Part shown: piece by piece, positions 33,786 to 44,385 of the stretch
Numbering within the stretch: the first letter of the stretch is position 1
How the letters are laid out: each line of letters opens with the position of its first letter
Origin: Streptomyces dioscori
Lineage (GTDB): Bacteria > Actinomycetota > Actinomycetes > Streptomycetales > Streptomycetaceae
NCBI RefSeq assembly: GCF_003024195.1
Contig: NZ_KZ679057.1
Coordinates: 160,022 to 224,021, forward strand
DNA length: 64,000 nt
Direction: 5' to 3'
Made by a program: the position numbers and the translations under genes
Notes under the pieces: generated by a model
What the model saw: only the letters and a program-made list of their open reading frames with translations
Databases searched by the model: none
What the model was told of the DNA's origin: nothing

Positions 33786-34460
33786 ATGGGTGCCACTGTC
33801 AGGGGACTGCTGGACAGTCTGTCTCCAACGGCGGACGAGGAGGAGCGCCGTGAGTGGGCTGTCGCCTGCGCACACGCTCTCGGCCTCGGTGGGATCGCGG
33901 TCTCTCTGGGACGGGAGCTGGTGTGGTTCAGCGACAGCACCAGCGCACGGCTGGAGGACATGCAGTTCGTCCTGGGGCAGGGCCCCGGTCTGCTGATCGA
34001 GGACGAGACAGAGGTACGGCAGGTGCCCGACGTCGGACGGCTGCTGGCACGGCAGTGGCCGCAGTTCGCCGCCGAGGCGGAGGAGCTCGGCATCGCGGCG
34101 CTCTTCGTCTGGCCCGTGCACATCGGCGCCGTCCGCACCGGGACGATGACCGGATACCGGCGTACGCCGGGCCCGCTCACCCGGCAGCAGCTGACCGAGG
34201 GCTGGCTGGTCGCCGACGCACTCGCCGAGCAGGTGCTCCAGAACTGGCCGTCCACCTCCGCCGCACGCAACGGCCGCGGCCACACGGGCATGGTGGACCT
34301 GCACCGCGCCGAGGTGCACCAGGCCACCGGCGTCCTCAGCGCGCGACTCGGCGTATCGCTGGCCGAGGCCCTGGACCGGCTGCGGAGCCAGGCCTACACC
34401 TCCGGACGGACCCTGACGGACACCGCCCGGGACATCATCCAGCGGGAGCTACCGCGATGA
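33786..34460 (+). CDS. GAF-ANTAR regulatory protein, 224 aa
   Basis: A sensor-antiterminator. Residues ~10-150 are a GAF domain (HALGLGGIAVSLGRELVWFS, LEDMQFVLGQGPGLLIEDE, ALFVWPVHIGAVRTGTMTGY). Residues ~160-222 are an ANTAR domain (MVDLHRAEVHQATGVLSARL, GVSLAEALDRLRSQAYTSGR, TLTDTARDIIQREL). The domain order is standard. ATG 33786 is preceded by AGGAAGG. A second GAF-ANTAR gene follows 61 bp downstream in the same direction, so the two may act together. The GAF ligand is unknown. Confidence 0.88.
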   Translation: MGATVRGLLDSLSPTADEEERREWAVACAHALGLGGIAVSLGRELVWFSDSTSARLEDMQFVLGQGPGLLIEDETEVRQVPDVGRLLARQWPQFAAEAEELGIAALFVWPVHIGAVRTGTMTGYRRTPGPLTRQQLTEGWLVADALAEQVLQNWPSTSAARNGRGHTGMVDLHRAEVHQATGVLSARLGVSLAEALDRLRSQAYTSGRTLTDTARDIIQRELPR

Positions 34461-34521
34461 CACGACCAGACTTGGTCGACCACGCAGGGGAAACCCTGTG
34501 CGGGGGACAAGGAGCTTGCCC

Positions 34522-35286
34522 ATGAGCAGGGAGCAGCACATCGCCCGCACTTTCGTGGAACTCGCCGACACGCTGGTGGAGGACTTCGACGTCATCGGCT
34601 TCCTGCAGCAGATGACGGTCCGCTGCCAGGAACTCCTCGACGTCACGGATGCCGCGGTCTTCCTGTCGCACACGGGCCCCCGGCTGTACAGCCCCGCGCC
34701 CTGCGATCCCAGTCCCGCCCTGGAGCGCGTACTGGAGTTCGCCTGCGGCGAGGGCCCGGCGGTGGACGCCCACCGCACCGCCCGCGCGGTCGACGCGTAC
34801 GGGCGGGGCGACGCGCGTCCCGGCGAAGCGGACTCCCGCTGGCCGCAGTTCACCGTTCACCTGCGGCAGGCCGGCTACTCCCTCGCCACCGCCCTGCCGA
34901 TGCGGCTGCGCCAGGAGACCATCGGCAGCCTGCTGCTCCTGCGCTCCGCCGACCGGCCCCTGGACGCCGACGACCTGGCCCTCGCCCAGACCCTCACCGA
35001 CGCCGCCACCATCGGTCTGCTGCACGCCCGCACCATCCGGCAGCAGGACACCGTCAACGAACAACTGCACACGGCCCTGCAGAGCCGCATCATCATCGAA
35101 CAGGCGAAAGGGCTGCTCGCCGCCCGCCGCAACATCAGCCTCAACCAGGCGTTCGAGATCATGCGCCGCCACGCCCGGCAGCACCGGCTGCTGCTCAGCG
35201 GTGTCGCCCGGGACATCATCGACACCGGCTCCACGCTGCGCAGTTCGGCCGTACTGCCGCGGGCGAACACGGCGGACACCGAGTGA
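34522..35286 (+). CDS. GAF-ANTAR regulatory protein, 254 aa
   Basis: ATG 34522 has AAGGAG upstream. Residues ~1-170 are a GAF domain (HIARTFVELADTLVEDFDVI, GFLQQMTVRCQELLDVTDAA, ETIGSLLLLRSADRPLDADD). Residues ~180-240 are the ANTAR domain (ALQSRIIIEQAKGLLAARRN, SLNQAFEIMRRHARQHRLLL). This is the commonest actinobacterial GAF-ANTAR layout. It differs clearly from its upstream neighbour, so the pair is not a recent duplication. Confidence 0.88.
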   Translation: MSREQHIARTFVELADTLVEDFDVIGFLQQMTVRCQELLDVTDAAVFLSHTGPRLYSPAPCDPSPALERVLEFACGEGPAVDAHRTARAVDAYGRGDARPGEADSRWPQFTVHLRQAGYSLATALPMRLRQETIGSLLLLRSADRPLDADDLALAQTLTDAATIGLLHARTIRQQDTVNEQLHTALQSRIIIEQAKGLLAARRNISLNQAFEIMRRHARQHRLLLSGVARDIIDTGSTLRSSAVLPRANTADTE

Positions 35287-35565
35287 ACCATGGGGCCACA
35301 TGTGCCCCCCAGGTGGCCCCGTGTGACCTCATGTGCCCCCGTGTGCCCCTGTGTGGCGACCGCGGCCGCCGAGTGTGGCCGGACGGGGCCGTGCAACGAC
35401 GTCCGGGCGCGGGTCGGTCGTGGTGCCGGGGGCTTCGCGAGAAGCGGGATCACCCCGGCGTGTGCCGCGTACCGCCCGCGCCGTCGTGCGCTTTGATCTG
35501 CGGAGGAAAGCGTCGCGCCGCGCAGGGCGCCGACGAGGCGACGACTCGTCGACGGAGCACACGGC
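35287..35565. other. Intergenic region with GTGCCCC-type repeats
   Basis: From 35289 to 35360 the sequence is built of imperfect units containing CATGTGCCCC and GTGTGCCCC. The remainder shows no gene. The promoter for the photolyase gene should lie here, but no convincing elements were seen. Confidence 0.5.
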
Positions 35566-37272
35566 ATGACGAAGCACGCGGCCGCGAAAGCTGCCGAAAC
35601 CGCAAAAGCTGCCGGAAACGCAAAAGCTGCCAGAACCGGGAAAGCTGCCGGGACCGGGAAAGTTGCCCGGACCGGGGCCGGGGCCGGGACCGGAACCCGA
35701 ACCGGGACCGGAACCCGAACCGGGACCGGAACCCGAACCGGGACCGGGACCCGAACCGGAAACGACGAAGAAGAGCCCGGCACCCACCACTGGCTCTTCG
35801 GCGACCAGCTCGGCCCCCATTTCGTCGATCCCGCCCGCGGCGGCCCGCGCCGGGACGTGCCCCTGCTGATGATCGAGGCCCGCAGCGTCCTGCGCCGACG
35901 GCGGTTCCACCGCGCCAAGGCCCATCTGATCCTGTCGGCGATGCGCCACCGCGCCGCCGAACTCGGTGACCGCGTGCGGTACGTCAAGGCGGACACCTAC
36001 CGCCAGGGGCTGCGCGAGGCCGTGGGGGACGCCCCGGTGACCGTCCACCACCCCACGTCCCACGCGGCCCTCGCCTTCGTACGCTCCCTGCCCTCCGTAC
36101 GTGTCCTGCCGGCCCGCGGTTTCCTCGTCACGCACGACGAGTTCGGGCGCTGGGCGGACGGCCGCGGTACGAAGCAGCTGCGCCAGGAGGACTTCTACCG
36201 CTGGGTCCGCCAGACGCACGACCTGCTGATGGAGGGCGACCAGCCGGCCGGCGGGCGCTGGAACCTGGACCACGACAACCGGCAGCCCCCGCCGCGCGGC
36301 GCCACCGACCTGGGCGTGCCCGCCCCGTACCACCCCCGCGAGAGCGAGATCGACGACGAGGTGCGGGCCGACCTCGACCGCTGGTCGCGCGACGGGGACG
36401 TCGAGTTCGTCGGCGAGGACGGGCCGCGCGGGTTCCCGGCCACCCGCCGGGAGGCACTGGCCGCGCTGCACCGCTTCGTCGAACACCGGCTCGCGACCTT
36501 CGGGGCGTACGAGGACGCGGTGCTCATCGAGGACACGACGATGAGCCACAGCCTGCTCTCCTCCTCGCTCAACCTCGGCCTGCTCGACCCCGCCGAATGC
36601 GCCGAGCGGGCGGAGGCGGCCTGGCGGTCGGGAGACGTGCCGCTCAACAGCGCCGAGGGGTTCGTCCGGCAGATCACCGGCTGGCGCGAGTACGTCTGGC
36701 ACGTCTACTGGCACTTCGGCACGCGGTACCGCGAGAGCAACGCCCTGGGGCACCACGAGCCGCTGCCCGACTGGTTCACGGACCTGTCCCCGGAGGCGAC
36801 CGACGCGAACTGCCTCTCCCACGTCCTCGCGCAGGTCAGGGAGACCGGCTGGACGCATCACATCCCCCGGCTGATGATCCTCGGGAGTCTCGCCCTGCAA
36901 CGCGGGTGGGAGCCCGGCGCCGTCACCGACTGGTTCCACCGCAGCTTCGTCGACGGCTACGACTGGGTGATGGTCCCGAACGTGGTCGGCATGTCGCAGT
37001 ACGCCGACGGGGGCCGCATGACCACGAAGCCGTACACGTCCGGGGGCGCGTACATCAACCGCATGAGCGACTTCTGCGGCCCCTGCCGCTACAAGCCGAC
37101 CGTGCGGGTGGGCGAGGACGCCTGCCCCTTCACCGCCGGGTACTGGAACCTCCTGCACCGCCACCGCGCCCGGTTCGAGCACAACCCGCGGATGACGCAG
37201 GCTGTACGGGGGCTCGACCGCCTCACCGATCTCGAAGAGCTGCTGGAGCAGGAGCGCGACCGCAGGGACTGA
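35566..37272 (+). CDS. FeS-containing (6-4) photolyase/cryptochrome (FeS-BCP), 568 aa
   Basis: A flavoprotein that repairs UV (6-4) photoproducts, of the PhrB type. Residues 1-66 are a repeat-encoded Lys/Ala/Thr/Gly/Arg tail absent from relatives. HHWLFGDQLGPHF begins the antenna domain. LIEDTTMSHSLLSSSLNLGL and RQITGWREYVWHVYWHFGTR are FAD-domain motifs. Four cysteines for the [4Fe-4S] cluster are C416 (DANCLSH), C504 and C507 (DFCGPC) and C520 (EDACPF). Their spacing (88, 3, 13) is exactly that of Agrobacterium PhrB C350/C438/C441/C454, so the fold is offset by just the 66-residue tail. It is followed 36 bp later by the radical SAM gene. Its substrate is inferred from the family. Confidence 0.9.
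   Translation: MTKHAAAKAAETAKAAGNAKAARTGKAAGTGKVARTGAGAGTGTRTGTGTRTGTGTRTGTGTRTGNDEEEPGTHHWLFGDQLGPHFVDPARGGPRRDVPLLMIEARSVLRRRRFHRAKAHLILSAMRHRAAELGDRVRYVKADTYRQGLREAVGDAPVTVHHPTSHAALAFVRSLPSVRVLPARGFLVTHDEFGRWADGRGTKQLRQEDFYRWVRQTHDLLMEGDQPAGGRWNLDHDNRQPPPRGATDLGVPAPYHPRESEIDDEVRADLDRWSRDGDVEFVGEDGPRGFPATRREALAALHRFVEHRLATFGAYEDAVLIEDTTMSHSLLSSSLNLGLLDPAECAERAEAAWRSGDVPLNSAEGFVRQITGWREYVWHVYWHFGTRYRESNALGHHEPLPDWFTDLSPEATDANCLSHVLAQVRETGWTHHIPRLMILGSLALQRGWEPGAVTDWFHRSFVDGYDWVMVPNVVGMSQYADGGRMTTKPYTSGGAYINRMSDFCGPCRYKPTVRVGEDACPFTAGYWNLLHRHRARFEHNPRMTQAVRGLDRLTDLEELLEQERDRRD
35586..35759. repeat. 18-bp tandem array forming the photolyase N-terminal tail
   Basis: Nine full 18-bp units and one 12-bp unit. 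They grade from AAAGCTGCCG-rich copies at the 5' end to three identical AACCCGAACCGGGACCGG copies (35694-35747) at the 3' end. Confidence 0.96.
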
Positions 37273-37308
37273 TCCCCCGGCCCACCCCCGCCCGGAGAGG
37301 AACAGCAC

Positions 37309-38538
37309 GTGGAGCCCGAACAACCACCGCTCTTCGAGTGGTCGGACACCGCACCGGCACCCGCGCGGCCCGCGAGCACGGGCCGGAGCGCGAGCACGGG
37401 CGGGAGCGAAAGTACCGGCGGGAGCGAGAGCACCGGCGGGACCGCGCACGGGCTGTACGCGTTCCGGGACAGCCCCCAGGCCCGCCGGATGCTCGACGTA
37501 CGGGAGGTGTACGCCGAACCGGCGGCCCTCGACTCCCCGCGCGGGCAGCAGATCATGGCCCGGCTGCCGGGCGTGCGGGTGACCGAGGTCGACGGCCACT
37601 GGCGCATCCCCTCCCTGCACGGCAACGACGGCAACATCGCCCGCTGGGTCCGCATCAAGACCGACACGCTCGTCCTCGGCGTCAAGCACAGCCTCAGCAC
37701 GCGCCCCAACGGCAGGTCGGCCGACTGGATCGCCCCCGGCCCCTCCAACGGCTGCGCGATGGCCTGCGCGTACTGCTACGTCCCCCGCCGCAAGGGGTTC
37801 GCCAACCCCATCACCCTGTTCACCAATATCGAGGCGATCGTGGCCCACGTACAGCGGCACGTCCGCGCCCAGGGCCCCAAACCGGAACCCAACCAGTGCG
37901 ACCCCGAGGCCTGGGTCTACGACATCGGCGAGAACGGTGACTGCTCCGTCGACGCCCTGGTCTGCGACAACACCGCGGATCTCGTCGCCGCGTTCCGCCG
38001 CCTGCCGACCGCGAAGGCGTCCTTCGCGACCAAGTTCGTCAACCCCGACCTGCTCGCGCTCGACCCGCAGGGCCGCACCCGCGTGCGCTTCTCCGTCATG
38101 CCGGCCGACGACGCCCGGCTCCTCGACATCCGTACGAGCCCGGTCCCCGAGCGGATCGCGGCGGCGGCCGACTTCCTCGACGCCGGGTACGAGGTCCACT
38201 TCAACCTCTCGCCCGTGGTGCTGCGCCCGGGGTGGGAGCGGGACTGGGCCGACCTGCTCCGCCACCTCGACGACGTCCTGCCCGCCCGGGTGAAGGAGCA
38301 GGCGGCGGCCGAAATCATCATGCTGACCCACAACCAGGCACTCCACGAGGTCAACCTCGGCTGGCACCCGCGCGCCGAGGACCTGCTGTGGCAGCCGGAG
38401 ATCCAGGAGACCAAGCGTTCGCAGAACGGGGCGCTCAACGTCCGCTACGCCCTGGAGACCAAGCAGCGGGCTCTCGCGCGACTGCGGGAACTGCTGGCAG
38501 CGCATGCGCCGTGGCTGCGTATCAGATACGCCTTCTGA
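37309..38538 (+). CDS. Spore photoproduct lyase family radical SAM protein, 409 aa
   Basis: A radical SAM enzyme of the SPL family, whose Bacillus members split the spore photoproduct (5-thyminyl-dihydrothymine). NGCAMACAYCYVPRRKG carries C149-x3-C153-x2-C156 for the [4Fe-4S] cluster. TLVLGVKHSLSTRPNGRSAD, FSVMPADDARLLDIRTSPVP and VHFNLSPVVLRPGWERDWAD are family segments. The first ~45 residues are a repeated Ser/Thr/Gly/Ala tail. GTG 37309 has GAGAGGAAC upstream. It is 36 bp after the photolyase gene, so a UV-damage repair operon is likely. The actinobacterial branch is distant from Bacillus SplB, so activity on the same lesion is not certain. Confidence 0.87.
   Translation: MEPEQPPLFEWSDTAPAPARPASTGRSASTGGSESTGGSESTGGTAHGLYAFRDSPQARRMLDVREVYAEPAALDSPRGQQIMARLPGVRVTEVDGHWRIPSLHGNDGNIARWVRIKTDTLVLGVKHSLSTRPNGRSADWIAPGPSNGCAMACAYCYVPRRKGFANPITLFTNIEAIVAHVQRHVRAQGPKPEPNQCDPEAWVYDIGENGDCSVDALVCDNTADLVAAFRRLPTAKASFATKFVNPDLLALDPQGRTRVRFSVMPADDARLLDIRTSPVPERIAAAADFLDAGYEVHFNLSPVVLRPGWERDWADLLRHLDDVLPARVKEQAAAEIIMLTHNQALHEVNLGWHPRAEDLLWQPEIQETKRSQNGALNVRYALETKQRALARLRELLAAHAPWLRIRYAF
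37366..37437. repeat. 18-bp tandem units in the SPL-like gene
   Basis: About four units of GGGAGCGAGAGCACCGGC type encode a GGSEST-like tail. The last two full units differ by only two bases. The period matches the array in the adjacent photolyase gene, but the sequence is different. Confidence 0.88.
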
Positions 38539-38702
38539 GGCGGTTACGTCTCCGGGACGAGTGCACCTTGCGGGACGAGTGCGCCTGCTGAGACAGGTAC
38601 GCCTTTTGCGGCTGGTGGGCCTTTTGAGACGGGTGGGAAAGGGAACCACGTTCCGTGCGGGTCGCGGTCCCGCAGCGCGTAGGTGCACGGAGGAGGAGCG
38701 CG
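38539..38702. other. Gap before topoisomerase IB
   Basis: The start of this 164-bp gap contains GGGACGAGTGC twice (38553-38583), followed by CCTTTTG-containing units at 38600-38632. No gene is supported. A GGAGGAGG ribosome site precedes the next ATG. Confidence 0.5.
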
Positions 38703-39716
38703 ATGCGGTTCCGGACGAGTGATCTCACGGGCCCCGGCTACGGCCGGCGCCGCCACGGCAGTGGCTTCCGCTACCTCGACACCAAGGGCAAGGCCCTGCC
38801 GAACGGCCCGGAGACGCGGCGCGTACGTGATCTCGTCATCCCGCCGGCCTGGCAGAACGTGTGGATCTCCCCGCACCCGAACGGCCACATCCAGGCGGTC
38901 GGCACGGACGAGGCCGACCGCCGCCAGTACCTCTACCACCCCCTCTTCCGCGAGAAGCAGGAAGCCGCCAAGCACACCCGCATCCTGGAGGTGGGCGCCG
39001 CCCTGCCGGAGGTGAGACGGCAGGTCGGCAAGGGCCTCGAAGGCTCGGGCCTGAGCCGCGAGAGGGTGCTCTCGCTCGCCGTCCGCCTGCTCGACCTCGG
39101 CTTCTTCCGCGTCGGCGACGACCGGTACGCGAAGACGAACGAGTCCTACGGCCTGACGACCGTACGGCGCCACCAGGTCACCTGCAGCAAGGGCGCGGTC
39201 GGCTTCGACTACGCGGCCAAGAGCGGGCGCCGCTACTGCCGCGAGATCGTCGACGAACAGGTCTACAGCGGCGTCCGGGCCCTGCTCCGCCGCCGCGACG
39301 ACGACGAGCACCTCTTCGCGTACTACGAGTCGCGCAGCTGGCACACCATCGACGCGACCGACCTGAACAGGCACCTGCGTGACCTCGCGGGCCTGGACAT
39401 CTCCAGCAAGGACTTCCGTACCTGGCACGCCACGGTGCTCGCCGCCGTCGCGCTCGCGGTGTCGGCCGAGGTGGCGGACACCTCCCCGACCGCCCGGAAG
39501 CGGGCCGCCGCACGGGCGGTCCGCGAGGTCGCCGGGTACCTCGGCAACACACCGTCCGTGTGCCGGGCCTCCTACATCAACCCGCGCCTGTTCGAGCTCT
39601 TCGACGAGGGAAGGACGATCGCCCCCGCCCTCACATCCCTGGGCTCCGTCCCGGTGGCGGGCGCACTCGCCACGCAGCCGGTGGAAGAGGCCGTGCTGAG
39701 CCTGCTCAGCACCTAG
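38703..39716 (+). CDS. DNA topoisomerase IB, 337 aa
   Basis: A poxvirus-like type IB topoisomerase that relaxes supercoils by a 3'-phosphotyrosine intermediate. GFRYLDTKGKALPNGPETRR, VIPPAWQNVWISPHPNGHIQ, and FFRVGDDRYAKTNESYGLTT with TVRRHQV are the N-terminal and active-site arginine/lysine segments. FRTWHATVLAAVAL contributes the catalytic histidine region. The nucleophile is Y291 in CRASYINPRLFELF. Length fits the small bacterial class (~330-350 aa). ATG 38703 is preceded by GGAGGAGGAG. It follows the two UV-repair genes in the same direction. Confidence 0.92.
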   Translation: MRFRTSDLTGPGYGRRRHGSGFRYLDTKGKALPNGPETRRVRDLVIPPAWQNVWISPHPNGHIQAVGTDEADRRQYLYHPLFREKQEAAKHTRILEVGAALPEVRRQVGKGLEGSGLSRERVLSLAVRLLDLGFFRVGDDRYAKTNESYGLTTVRRHQVTCSKGAVGFDYAAKSGRRYCREIVDEQVYSGVRALLRRRDDDEHLFAYYESRSWHTIDATDLNRHLRDLAGLDISSKDFRTWHATVLAAVALAVSAEVADTSPTARKRAAARAVREVAGYLGNTPSVCRASYINPRLFELFDEGRTIAPALTSLGSVPVAGALATQPVEEAVLSLLST

Positions 39717-39816
39717 AAGCCGCACCCCGACGGCCGGAACACCGCGGACCGCGACGGCCGGAATACCGGCGGACCGCGCGTGGTTGTCCGCCCTTGTCGA
39801 TCAACAAGGAGGCCCC

Positions 39817-40833
39817 ATGCCCACGATCCGTCGTCCCCGTGCGCTGCGTCCCGGCGACCTCGTGGCCGTCACCGCGCCCTCGGACCGGCTGGAGCCCGGG
39901 GACGAGCCGCTGCTCGCCCGCGGAGTGGCGATCCTGGAGCGGATGGGTTTCCGGGTGCGGGTCAGCCCGACGGTCGACACCGCGCGGAGCCGCTGGTGGG
40001 CGGCGGGCGTCCCGGCGGAACAGGCCGCCGAGCTGAACGCGCTGCTCCGGGACCCCGAGGTGCGGGCCGTCGTCGCGCACACCGGGGGCCAGGCGACGAT
40101 CGGCTATCTCGATCTGATCGACCTGGACGCGATCCGGGCCGACCCCAAGCCGATCCTCGGCTACAGCGACATCTCCGTGCTGCACATGGCCCTGTACGCC
40201 AGGACGGGCCTCGTCGGCTTCCACGCCGACATCGTCACCCACGGGTTCGGCAGCGACTGGTACACGCTGGGCGACGAGGCCCGCCGGTCCGAACTGGTCG
40301 ACCTCTACACCCGTGTGCTCACCCGGGCCGAGGCGCCCGGTGCGCTGCCGGCAGGGGGTACGTGGGAGACCTGGCGGCCGGGCCGCGCGCAGGGACCGCT
40401 GCTCGGCGGCCTGCTGAACCGCCTGGTCCACGTGCAGGCGACCCCTTTCGCCCTGCCCGCCGAAGGGTTCGACGGCGCGATCCTGTTCTGGGAGGAGCTG
40501 CAACGGCCGGTCACCCGGATCTGGTACGACCTGCACACCCTGCGGCTGTCCGGTGTGCTGGACCGCATCGCCGGCATGGTGGTCGGCATCCCGCACGAGG
40601 TCACGCCCTGGGAGGACGGCGGGGAGGAGGTCGGTCTGCGCGAGGTGGTGCTCGACGTCCTGGGGGAGCGTGACATCCCCGTCCTCGCCCAGGTCGACTT
40701 CGGCCACACCTCGCCGAACCTGCCGCTGCCCCTCGGCGTACGCGCGGAAGTGGACGCGGACAACCGGACGCTGTCCCTGCTCGAACCGGCGGTCGAGGCG
40801 GCCGGGCCGGCCGCGCCGGCTGAGGACCGCTGA
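39817..40833 (+). CDS. S66-family LD-carboxypeptidase, 338 aa
   Basis: A serine peptidase of the LdcA/MccF type that removes D-Ala from murein tetrapeptides or cleaves related amide bonds. RPGDLVAVTAPSDRLEPGDE begins the N-terminal domain. The nucleophile S117 lies in ILGYSDISVLH. GPLLGGLLNRLVHVQ and GAILFWEELQRPV supply the glutamate region, and LAQVDFGHTSPNLPLPLGVR the catalytic histidine. ATG 39817 follows AAGGAGG. No signal peptide is present, so it acts in the cytoplasm: either cell-wall recycling or self-protection against a peptide-nucleotide toxin. Confidence 0.88.
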   Translation: MPTIRRPRALRPGDLVAVTAPSDRLEPGDEPLLARGVAILERMGFRVRVSPTVDTARSRWWAAGVPAEQAAELNALLRDPEVRAVVAHTGGQATIGYLDLIDLDAIRADPKPILGYSDISVLHMALYARTGLVGFHADIVTHGFGSDWYTLGDEARRSELVDLYTRVLTRAEAPGALPAGGTWETWRPGRAQGPLLGGLLNRLVHVQATPFALPAEGFDGAILFWEELQRPVTRIWYDLHTLRLSGVLDRIAGMVVGIPHEVTPWEDGGEEVGLREVVLDVLGERDIPVLAQVDFGHTSPNLPLPLGVRAEVDADNRTLSLLEPAVEAAGPAAPAEDR

Positions 40834-40964
40834 CCGGCGGCACCGGCGGCACCGGGAGCATCGCCGACCACCCGGACACCGCCGACATGCGCCCTGCCCC
40901 GAACAGCCGGACAGTGGGAAGGGCCCTTCATCGCGGAGGCCGAGGTCGAGGGAGCGTGCGGATC

Positions 40965-41204
40965 GTGGCGAAGGACAAGGACAAGGACAAGAAGCTCAGC
41001 AAGGGGGACAAGGTCTCCTGGAGCAGTCATGGGCAGACCGTCCCCGGCAAGGTGAAGAAGAAGATCACGGGCCACGCCGAGGTGGCGGGCCGTACCGTCA
41101 AGGCCTCGAAGGACGAGCCGCAGTACGAGGTCGAGAGCGACAAGTCCGGCCGCAACGCCGTCCACAAGCCCGGCTCGCTGCGCAAGAAGAGCGGCGGCTC
41201 ATGA
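40965..41204 (+). CDS. HVA1/Tudor-like (DUF2945) small protein, 79 aa
   Basis: A basic protein with one Tudor-like domain: KLSKGDKVSWSSHGQTVPGK, VKKKITGHAEVAGRTVKASK and YEVESDKSGRNAVHKPGSLR. GTG 40965 is chosen over GTG 40956 because GAGGGAG is 11 bp upstream of it but only 2 bp from the other. Its stop overlaps the next start (ATGA), and the two genes are commonly paired in actinobacteria. Function unknown; the basic charge suggests nucleic-acid contact. Confidence 0.75.
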   Translation: MAKDKDKDKKLSKGDKVSWSSHGQTVPGKVKKKITGHAEVAGRTVKASKDEPQYEVESDKSGRNAVHKPGSLRKKSGGS

Positions 41205-41545
41205 GTGGCGGCAAGACCGACACCGATCGTGCGGACACGGTCAAGGAGTTCGGTGACGCCGTCAACATGACGCCCGCTGCCCTCAAGAAGTGGCTGGACA
41301 CGGACGATTCGAAGAGCGTGGGCCAGTCGGACGGCGGCGGCGAGAGCGTGGGCCACGCGTCCGGACGCCGAATCGTCCGCCTGCTGGAGAAGAAGAAGGC
41401 CGACCTGACCGACGACGACGTCGCCCACATGCGCAAGGTCGTCGGCTATGTGCACCGCCACCTCAAGCAGCGCCCTTCGGGCGACGTCACGGACACGCGG
41501 TGGCGGTACTCGCTGATGAACTGGGGTCACGACCCGAAGGCGTGA
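41201..41545 (+). CDS. DUF3140-family protein, 114 aa
   Basis: A small charged protein. TVKEFGDAVNMTPAALKKWL, then SGRRIVRLLEKKKADLTDDD and VGYVHRHLKQRPSGDVTDTR with WRYSLMNWGHDP, are the conserved segments of the DUF3140 family. The alternating helices and conserved Trp/Arg residues suggest DNA binding but there is no proof. The ATG overlaps the stop of the Tudor-like gene. The pair ends at a bidirectional terminator shared with katG. Confidence 0.78.
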   Translation: MSGGKTDTDRADTVKEFGDAVNMTPAALKKWLDTDDSKSVGQSDGGGESVGHASGRRIVRLLEKKKADLTDDDVAHMRKVVGYVHRHLKQRPSGDVTDTRWRYSLMNWGHDPKA

Positions 41546-41578
41546 TCACGCGCGTTCCACACCGCCGCTGAACGCGAA

Positions 41579-41610
41579 ACCCGGGCCGGTCCGAACGGAC
41601 CGACCCGGGT
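41579..41610. terminator. Bidirectional hairpin between convergent genes
   Basis: ACCCGGG…GGTCC, a GAAC loop, and GGACC…CCCGGGT form a stem of two blocks (5 and 7 bp) separated by a CC/GA mismatch. It lies between the stops of the DUF3140 gene and katG and can serve both. Confidence 0.85.
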
Positions 41611-41635
41611 GTCAACCGCTAGATGACCACTGGGC

Positions 41636-43867
<2,232 letters not shown>

Positions 43868-43890
43868 GGGAAATCCTTCCGAACAACGGG

Positions 43891-43930
43891 GTGGATCACG
43901 TGCTCAACGGGTGGATCACTTGCTCAGGAA
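43891..43930. repeat. 20-bp duplication across the furA stop
   Basis: GTGGATCAC(G/T)TGCTCA is present twice in tandem with a 20-bp period. The upstream (furA-side) copy contains the furA stop codon. The second copy lies in the furA-katG spacer and lengthens it. Confidence 0.9.
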
Positions 43931-44379
43931 CTGAGGCTGGTGGGGCTGGGGGACTCGGTGGCACAGGCGGGGCACAGGCCCCAGTAGATGACCTCGGCCT
44001 CGTCGACCGAGAAGCCGTGGTCCTGGGACGCGGTGAGGCAGGGGGCGTGACCGGTCGCGCAGTCGACGTCGGCCACGACTCCGCACGACCGGCACACGAG
44101 GTGATGGTGGTTGTCGCCGACACGTCCCTCGAAGAGGGCCGGGCTGCCGGGCGGCTCGATGCGACGGACGAGCTTCACCGTGGTCAGCGCGTGAAGTGCC
44201 TCGTACACGGCTTGCAGCGAGATGTGGCCCACACGGGCCCGTACCTCGGTGGCGATGGCCTCCACACCGAGATGATCACCCGCCCGGACGGTTTCGAGCA
44301 GCGCGACACGGGCTGCCGTCACCCGCAGGCCGGCGCCGCGCAGCTCTTCGGCGGTCGTCGGTGTGCCGGGTGGGGTCAT
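43924..44379 (-). CDS. furA: Fur-family peroxide regulator FurA, 151 aa
   Basis: A metal-dependent repressor. ELRGAGLRVTAARVALLETV and HISLQAVYEALHALTTVKLV form the winged helix. NHHHLVCRSCGVVADVDCAT contains the regulatory-site His residues and the first CxxC, and GLCPAC the second CxxC of the structural zinc site. Length and layout match CatR/FurA, the repressor linked to katG in Streptomyces. ATG 44379 lies only 6 bp after a -10-like element, so the mRNA may be leaderless. It should repress its own operon and katG. Confidence 0.93.
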   Translation of the reverse strand: MTPPGTPTTAEELRGAGLRVTAARVALLETVRAGDHLGVEAIATEVRARVGHISLQAVYEALHALTTVKLVRRIEPPGSPALFEGRVGDNHHHLVCRSCGVVADVDCATGHAPCLTASQDHGFSVDEAEVIYWGLCPACATESPSPTSLSS

Positions 44380-44385
44380 GGAGCC

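Noticed and set aside
35329..38688. A 1119-codon open frame on the minus strand opposite the photolyase and SPL genes
   Set aside because: It is a high-GC antisense shadow: the plus-strand genes have catalytic motifs and ribosome sites, and the antisense translation shows no domain.
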